Position numbers and translations under genes: made by a program. Below the pieces are notes generated by a model. That model was not told where the DNA came from. It saw only the letters and a list, made by a program, of their open reading frames with translations, and searched no databases. This document shows positions 5,927-10,300 of a stretch of 10,300 bases of DNA, in pieces; positions within the stretch are counted from its first letter, which is position 1, and the number at the start of each line of letters is the position of its first letter. Source of the stretch: an uncultured Phycisphaerae bacterium (GTDB lineage: Bacteria > Planctomycetota > Phycisphaerae > Phycisphaerales > SM1A02); NCBI GenBank assembly GCA_937899935.1, contig CALCOW010000508.1:1-10300 (forward strand), in the 5' to 3' direction.

Positions 5927-7720
5927 TCACAAGTTCTCAAGCTCGGCCCAACGAGTGTAAAGCGCCTGAACATGCTGCTGTGCCTCAGAGAGGGCTGCAT
6001 ACGTTTCGGTCGAACGTTTGTGATCTTTAGTCAGTGCGGGATCAGCCGCCTTGGCCTCAAGTTGCTCTACCTCGGCTTCGGCAGCCATGATGGCAGCCTC
6101 CATGCCCTCAAACTCAACTTTCTCTTTATAGGTGCGTTTTCGCTTGCCGCTCTGAGGCTTCGTCTTCTTTGCTGAAGAGGCTGTGGCCGATGATGGTTTC
6201 ACCGAAGATTTTAGTTTCTTACAAAACGCCGCCCATTGCTCTCGTGTCATAAACTCTTTCGCCCCACCTGACCCATCAATACCCACATACTCTGTCGCGA
6301 TTCGATCCATCATAAAACGATCATGTGTGACTAAAACCATGGCACCGGGAAACTCCAAGAGCGCTTGCTCTAGAACTTCCAACGATGGAATGTCTAAGTC
6401 ATTGGTCGGTTCATCAAGTAATAGTACATCAGCTGGCTCTAGCATTAGATTGGCAATTAAGACACGTGCCTGCTCACCACCAGACAAATGACTTACAAAC
6501 GTAGCCAATTGATCTTCCTGAAAAAGAAACCGCTTGGCCCATCCACTCACGTGTACTTGCTTGCCTCGATAGTCGACCATGTCACCTACTGGACACAAGG
6601 CCTCTTGCAAAGTCTGGGTCGGCACTAGTTTTTCGCGATGCTGACTAAAGGTCACCACACGCAGGTTTGCCGCACGCTTAATAGTGCCTGAATCATCTGA
6701 CATCAGGCGAAGAAGCGTCGTCTTGCCCGCTCCATTAACGCCAAGCAGACCGATTCTTCGCCCTGGAGTTAACATGAGATCCAGCGATTCAAAGAGTTGC
6801 TGCCCGCCCATTGCCTTACCAACGTGATGCAGTGACAAAAGCTTTTTAGTTTTTCGTTCTGTTGCCTGAAAATCGATGGTCGTCGAACGCAATGGCGCCG
6901 CATTGCGATCCTTGGTAGCCTTTAATTCCGCACGCCGACTGGCAGCATCACGAACTTGGGTTTTGTTGCGTGTTTGTCGCCCTTGAATGCCTTGCTGCAA
7001 CCACGCCGTATCTCGTCGCACTTTATTAGCGAGCGCCGACTCTGCTGCCTCCTGAGCATCGAGAAATGCAGACTTGCGCCGGACAAACTCCGTGTAATTT
7101 CCTGAGGCCTCAAACATGCCACCAGGGTAAGCCGGAGATATCTCAATGATTCGGCTTGCCGTATTTTCAAGAAACTGTCGATCATGCGTCACAAAGATCA
7201 TCGCCAGCTTTGATCGCAATACAAATTGCTCAAGCCAAAGCACACCCTCCAGATCCAGATGATTGGTTGGCTCATCGAGCATCAAGAGATCTGGTTCGCA
7301 GGCCAGCGCTCGCGCAATAGACAAGCGTTTGCGCCAACCACCTGAAAGGGCGTTCACAGGCTTGTCAAATTCCTGAAAGCCGAGCTTTGATAACGAAATC
7401 GCCGCCACTGATTCTATATCTACTCGATCGTCATTCTCGGCAGCCAACGCTTGACAGACAACCGATATTGGTGTCGCTGTCTCTGGAAAGACATCGTCCT
7501 GCTCGACGTACACCATTCGCATTCCTCGCCGACTATTCACTTCACCTTCATCTGAAGGCTCTAAATTGGCAAGGATCTTAAGCAGCGTTGACTTGCCCGC
7601 TCCATTTGGGCCAATCAACCCAATACGGTCGCGCTCAGCAATATGAAGCGAAAGTCCCTCGAATAGAACGTTCGAGGGAAACGACTTGGCAAGATCACGT
7701 ACGGAGAGAAGTGTGCTCAT
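5927..7720 (-). CDS. uup: Uup-type ABC-F ATPase
   Basis: The 597-aa protein has two ABC ATPase domains and no membrane segment. The first has Walker A GPNGAGKST (37-45), signature LSGGW (125-129), Walker B LLMLDE (145-150) and switch H179. The second has Walker A GVNGAGKTT (327-335), signature LSGGE (412-416), Walker B VLLLDE (432-437) and H466. Between them is the ABC-F linker (about 210-295) containing AWLQQGIQGRQTRN, which closely follows the Uup linker. A basic, low-complexity stretch (about 504-530, rich in Lys and Ser) leads to the Uup C-terminal coiled coil (530-597), ending in TRWAEL. Uup proteins act in the cytoplasm on ribosomes and branched DNA and are linked to precise excision of transposons and ribosome quality. 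The length is slightly below that of E. coli Uup (635). The ATG at 7720 has no strong ribosome site. It lies 105 nt downstream of the esterase gene on the same strand with no terminator between, so read-through is possible. Confidence 0.92.
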   Translation of the reverse strand: MSTLLSVRDLAKSFPSNVLFEGLSLHIAERDRIGLIGPNGAGKSTLLKILANLEPSDEGEVNSRRGMRMVYVEQDDVFPETATPISVVCQALAAENDDRVDIESVAAISLSKLGFQEFDKPVNALSGGWRKRLSIARALACEPDLLMLDEPTNHLDLEGVLWLEQFVLRSKLAMIFVTHDRQFLENTASRIIEISPAYPGGMFEASGNYTEFVRRKSAFLDAQEAAESALANKVRRDTAWLQQGIQGRQTRNKTQVRDAASRRAELKATKDRNAAPLRSTTIDFQATERKTKKLLSLHHVGKAMGGQQLFESLDLMLTPGRRIGLLGVNGAGKTTLLRLMSDDSGTIKRAANLRVVTFSQHREKLVPTQTLQEALCPVGDMVDYRGKQVHVSGWAKRFLFQEDQLATFVSHLSGGEQARVLIANLMLEPADVLLLDEPTNDLDIPSLEVLEQALLEFPGAMVLVTHDRFMMDRIATEYVGIDGSGGAKEFMTREQWAAFCKKLKSSVKPSSATASSAKKTKPQSGKRKRTYKEKVEFEGMEAAIMAAEAEVEQLEAKAADPALTKDHKRSTETYAALSEAQQHVQALYTRWAELENL

Positions 7721-7825
7721 AAGTTCTAGTCAGGAAAGACTCAATGATAGCGTAATGTACCATCGGTCCTAATGAACAAGAACCCTCGCAGATTGTCATT
7801 GCCATCCAAATTGAACGCGGCTTCC

Positions 7826-8857
7826 CTAAGGACAAGGGCCCCACTGCACGGCCAACACACTAAAGTCCTCAACGTCGACGACCAGATCACCATTAATGTC
7901 GGCAACATTAGCACCGACTGAACCAAAGTTCACGAGCAGAAGTGTAAAGTCGCTGACACCAACAGAACCCGACTGATCGATGTCAGCCTGGCATTCATCA
8001 ACAGAATCAGGCGTTTTGGGGTGACTATCGAAGAAGTCAAAGATCAAATTCTTAGCAGCGTTGTTATAGTTCGGCCAGTGGTCAACATTTTCATATCGCC
8101 ATAACTCGACATCTCCATTGTCTGGACAACCTTCAAAAACAACTCGGTTGACCTGGACATTGCTACTAAAGGCCGTGCCCATCTCGACCGGCCCAGAAGT
8201 ACATCCATTAAAAGCAGCCCATTGTGCGGTTGATTCAGAAGCTCCGGGATAGGCATTCCAGCCAAAGGTACCGCCGTTATAGCTGACTACATCGTCGGCA
8301 GTCCCGTGCGTGTGGAGCACGCTCACGGGCTGACTGGGATCACACTGCGCCGGGTCATCCCAGGTCGCGCCTGAGCCAGGAACAATAGAGGCAATGAGAT
8401 CGGCTCGATCACACGCTATTCGATAACACATGAAACCACCATTCGAATGGCCGATCAGATGGATCCGATTGAAATCAACGTTGTACTGGTCGTCAATGTA
8501 CGCAATTAGGTCTTCAAAGTAGCCGACATGATCTGGGCTGTTGGGCGAGCCACCCAGACCGCAGCAAGCATTCGTAGCGTTCCAGTAGGTATTACCGAAT
8601 AGATCTGTTGGTGCAGTGGGATAAGCATAGATGTAACCGCGACTGGTGGCCAGATCTTTGAGTCGATACCAATTCTCGGTATCCGGCCCTGTGCTTGTAT
8701 AGCCGTGTATAAGAAGCACCAAGCCAGAGGGCACTGATGCATCATGCCCTGCAGGAAGGTGCACTGGCACTTGATCAACGGCCTGTTGAGCATTGAGATT
8801 TGCGGCTGATGCCATTCCGATGGCCAATACACTGATAAACAAAAGGGGATTTCGCAT
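7826..8857 (-). CDS. Secreted PHB-depolymerase/feruloyl-esterase-like serine hydrolase with C-terminal dockerin
   Basis: The 343-aa protein starts with a signal peptide (residues 1-24, cleavage near LNAQQ). Residues about 28-282 are an alpha/beta hydrolase of the esterase PHB/LpqC-like family. The oxyanion region is LLIHGYTSTG (48-57), the nucleophile is S138 in GHSNGG, the acid is D188 in HGTADDVV, and the base is H260 in NVDHWPN. Six or more cysteines (C98, C99, C144, C149, C172, C219, C244) suggest disulfides outside the cytoplasm. Relatives cleave short polyhydroxyalkanoate or feruloyl/acetyl esters of plant or algal polysaccharides. A dockerin-like pair closes the protein, with EF loops at 292-304 and 319-332 (ADINGDLVVDVEDF). 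GGAG with a 5-nt spacer precedes the ATG at 8857. The dockerin closely resembles that of the neighbouring gene to the right. The exact substrate is unknown. Confidence 0.88.
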   Translation of the reverse strand: MRNPLLFISVLAIGMASAANLNAQQAVDQVPVHLPAGHDASVPSGLVLLIHGYTSTGPDTENWYRLKDLATSRGYIYAYPTAPTDLFGNTYWNATNACCGLGGSPNSPDHVGYFEDLIAYIDDQYNVDFNRIHLIGHSNGGFMCYRIACDRADLIASIVPGSGATWDDPAQCDPSQPVSVLHTHGTADDVVSYNGGTFGWNAYPGASESTAQWAAFNGCTSGPVEMGTAFSSNVQVNRVVFEGCPDNGDVELWRYENVDHWPNYNNAAKNLIFDFFDSHPKTPDSVDECQADIDQSGSVGVSDFTLLLVNFGSVGANVADINGDLVVDVEDFSVLAVQWGPCP

Positions 8858-9205
8858 GTTATCTCCGTAAAATGCACTTCAACTGACTGATTCCAAGCAA
8901 CTGCTTTAGTTGATTACGGTCCCCATAATTTTTTACCTGCACTGGTTTTCGTTTTTCGCGTGATCACAGGTAAACGAATGTTTACATGCCAATCACGCAC
9001 ACGAACTAGTCTGCGACCACAAAGCTCGCCTACATCACTTTCATTAGTGGGTTCTAGAATCCCAAGTGAAGGGGCCAGAGTTTTATGTGTGGTGGCTGAT
9101 AACCAATCTCACAACCGATACGTCTGTTCGAGGCATACGTTCGCGAGAATTGCTATCTTTCCCAAGTTCTGGTCAAACAGATCGCCTCGAGCTCTCGCCT
9201 CATGG
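8858..9205. other. Gene-free region upstream of the esterase, with inverted-repeat cluster
   Basis: No reading frame here has a plausible start, ribosome site and protein-like composition. The part next to the esterase carries its ribosome binding site (8863-8867) and presumably its promoter. I find no convincing -35/-10 pair. The notable content is the inverted-repeat cluster at 8932-8998. The remainder (about 9000-9205) holds only short, imperfect hairpins, such as TCACTT at 9035-9040 pairing with AAGTGA at 9064-9069. Confidence 0.5.
8932..8998. promoter_or_regulatory. Nested inverted repeats with three GTAAA half-sites, candidate operator
   Basis: GTAAAC (8970-8975) and GTTTAC (8980-8985) form an inverted repeat with a 4-nt centre. 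It is nested almost symmetrically inside GCGTGAT (8958-8964) and ATCACGC (8992-8998). A third half-site, TTTACCTG (8932-8939), is the exact complement of CAGGTAAA (8967-8974), so it could pair with the same half-site in the alternative. The cluster lies 75-141 bp before the esterase start. No T-run follows either side, so it is not a terminator. It may be a repressor or activator site, or an RNA switch if transcribed. Confidence 0.4.
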
Positions 9206-9245
9206 CCAAATAAAAGAAGTCGCCGGGCGATAACCCGACGACTTC
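9206..9245 (-). terminator. Intrinsic terminator of the right-edge dockerin gene
   Basis: Read on the minus strand, a 12-bp stem (9245-9234 with 9227-9216, one G-U pair) with a 6-nt loop is followed by TTTTATTTGG. It lies 75 nt after the stop at 9321-9323, in the right orientation to end the transcript of the His-rich dockerin gene. The following esterase therefore needs its own promoter. Confidence 0.88.
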
Positions 9246-9320
9246 CTTGTGTTTTATGGCTACATCCATTGGTACGGATGCTCTTGATCGCCGTGGTTTA
9301 CTGGCAATCCATCTTTCCAC

Positions 9321-10300
9321 TTACAAATTATTTCCTACTGGGTTTCCAAGATTCACCATGCTTTGGAAGTATTCGATCACACCAGAGTCCGAAACATCCA
9401 GTGCGGGCCACTGTGGCCAGTCGAAGGTATCGTTCATGAATGGTTGCATCTGGTCCCAACTGAGCACTGGAAGGTGATTCACGTCATGATTGATGGCAAC
9501 GCCTTCAATCGATCGGAAACCGTGCGTTCTTCCATGCATCCAACCACCGTAGTGGGGCTCCATCTTGAGCGTATTAATAAACCGATCCTCAAGTCCGTTG
9601 TCTTCGAGATAGTCGGCGTATCCTGGATGGCTAAAGTCACGAACCATGTCCATTACGAGCGTTTTCATCTCGACCGGATCTTCAACGAGTCGTGCCGTTC
9701 GCTGAATGTCTGCCATGATTTGTGGGTCATATTTATCATCGGCAATCCAGCCAACCTTGGCGCCTTGCATGGCATACCAGAGACCAACGCCCAGAAGATC
9801 GTTTCCCCAGGCTTGGTCGTTATTGGTCAGTGATTCGTCAAATGCCCACTGCCCGACTTCTTCGATCTCCACTGCGGGGAATCCAAAGAATGCCCGGAGA
9901 TCGTTGTAGGCCAACATGGCCTCGGTAGTGATAGCAGTGCGGCCACCGACCAACTCGTCATGATGCGAGTTATTGTTCGATCCATGAAAGTCACCCCAAC
10001 AGGTGATATCAATGTACTGACCCATACATGGGTCCGTATGATCATGAGGGCATTCACCCCATCCGGTTAGCAGTAACGAGAAGTCCTCAACGTCGACCAC
10101 CAAGTCTCCGTTAATGTCGGCCATATTTTCACCAGTGACTCCGAAGTTAACTAATAAAATACTGAAGTCGCTAATGTCAACTACGCCGCTGTGATCCATA
10201 TCGGCTGGACAATTTGACATGTCCATGTCCATGTCAGCCATCGCAATGCTGCTGGCGAAGGTGGGTGCCAAAACCATTGCGCTACAGATACTAGTCGTCC
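9321..10300 (-). CDS. Secreted protein with N-terminal dockerin-like module and His-rich domain of unknown function (5' end outside window)
   Basis: The frame is open to the right edge. The visible start of the protein is the end of a signal peptide (ICSAMVLAPTFASSIAMA), so the true start lies beyond the window. Residues are numbered from the in-window Met at 10277. After a DMDMDM tract (15-20) comes a dockerin-like pair with EF loops at 26-38 (DMDHSGVVDISDF) and 54-66 (DINGDLVVDVEDF). Here it is at the N-terminus, unlike the other dockerin proteins nearby. A cysteine- and histidine-containing linker (CPHDHTDPCM, 76-85) leads to a domain of about 230 residues I do not recognise. It includes HGSNNNSHHDEL (98-109) and a conserved-looking core with HYGGWMHGRTHG (242-253) and NHDVNHLPVL (263-272). 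The His/Asp spacing suggests a metal site, but no known enzyme signature fits. The terminator at 9206-9245 ends the gene. Confidence 0.85.
   Translation of the reverse strand, partial: TTSICSAMVLAPTFASSIAMADMDMDMSNCPADMDHSGVVDISDFSILLVNFGVTGENMADINGDLVVDVEDFSLLLTGWGECPHDHTDPCMGQYIDITCWGDFHGSNNNSHHDELVGGRTAITTEAMLAYNDLRAFFGFPAVEIEEVGQWAFDESLTNNDQAWGNDLLGVGLWYAMQGAKVGWIADDKYDPQIMADIQRTARLVEDPVEMKTLVMDMVRDFSHPGYADYLEDNGLEDRFINTLKMEPHYGGWMHGRTHGFRSIEGVAINHDVNHLPVLSWDQMQPFMNDTFDWPQWPALDVSDSGVIEYFQSMVNLGNPVGNNL
10218..10235 (-). repeat. Three tandem 6-bp repeats coding DMDMDM
   Basis: GACATG is repeated exactly three times on the minus strand, in frame, coding Asp-Met pairs just after the predicted signal peptide of the right-edge dockerin protein. 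Such short tandem coding repeats can change copy number by slippage without shifting the frame. Confidence 0.8.

Noticed and set aside
8960..9439. Plus-strand frame of 159 codons across the esterase-dockerin gap
   Set aside because: It starts with a GTG inside the inverted repeat, crosses the minus-strand terminator, runs antisense into a clear gene, and its composition (Arg/Ser-rich, no domains) looks random.
9363..9833. Plus-strand frame of 156 codons
   Set aside because: It is fully antisense to the His-rich dockerin gene and has no supporting start signal.
1..10300. Cellulosome or defence island
   Set aside because: Dockerins alone do not make a cellulosome, since no cohesin scaffold is present. 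There are no nucleases, helicases, toxins, CRISPR repeats or mobile-element genes, so a defence island is not supported.

Overview
This 10.3 kb window looks like a chromosomal stretch from a planctomycete, most likely the Phycisphaerae group. The main reason is that four secreted proteins carry paired dockerin-like EF-hand repeats of the D-x-[ND/D]-x-[DS]-G-x-[VL]-x-x-x-DF-x-x-LL-x-x-[FW]G type, which are common in that group, attached to unrelated domains. Coding is dense, GC looks moderate by eye, and Shine-Dalgarno use is mixed: some starts have a strong AGGAGG-like site and others have none. I see no transposase, integrase, phage gene, tRNA, rRNA or CRISPR array.

Layout. Positions 1-347 (+) hold the end of a dockerin-bearing secreted protein, followed by a textbook terminator at 442-475. 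A SixA-type histidine phosphatase (513-1001, -) is divergent, across only 45 bp, from a dCMP deaminase-like gene (1047-1523, +). An AhpD/carboxymuconolactone-decarboxylase-like gene (1530-2081, +) follows after 6 nt. That gene converges, with a 9-nt overlap, on a PLP-dependent threonine/serine dehydratase (2073-3029, -). The dehydratase is translationally coupled through an 8-nt overlap to a small two-helix membrane protein (3022-3504, -) with a candidate promoter and a 16-bp palindrome upstream.

The middle holds two small plus-strand membrane proteins: an 81-aa single-pass protein (3762-4007) with its own terminator, and a 166-aa anchored protein made of about 22-residue glycine-rich beta repeats (4222-4722). 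A secreted jelly-roll-like protein with a C-terminal dockerin (4891-5745) comes next, then a possible 51-aa membrane peptide (5765-5920).

The right half is on the minus strand. It holds a Uup-type ABC-F ATPase (5927-7720), a secreted PHB-depolymerase/feruloyl-esterase-like hydrolase with a C-terminal dockerin (7826-8857), a 463-bp region without a convincing gene that contains a terminator and an inverted-repeat cluster, and a secreted protein of unknown function with an N-terminal dockerin and a His-rich C-terminal domain (9321 to beyond the right edge).

No single pathway links the whole window. Housekeeping genes (nucleotide and amino-acid metabolism, signalling or phosphohistidine turnover, ribosome- or DNA-associated ATPase) are interleaved with an exported, calcium-binding dockerin proteome. 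No cohesin partner is visible. I see no clear new multi-gene system. The best leads are the unknown His-rich dockerin protein, the beta-repeat membrane protein, and two candidate operators.
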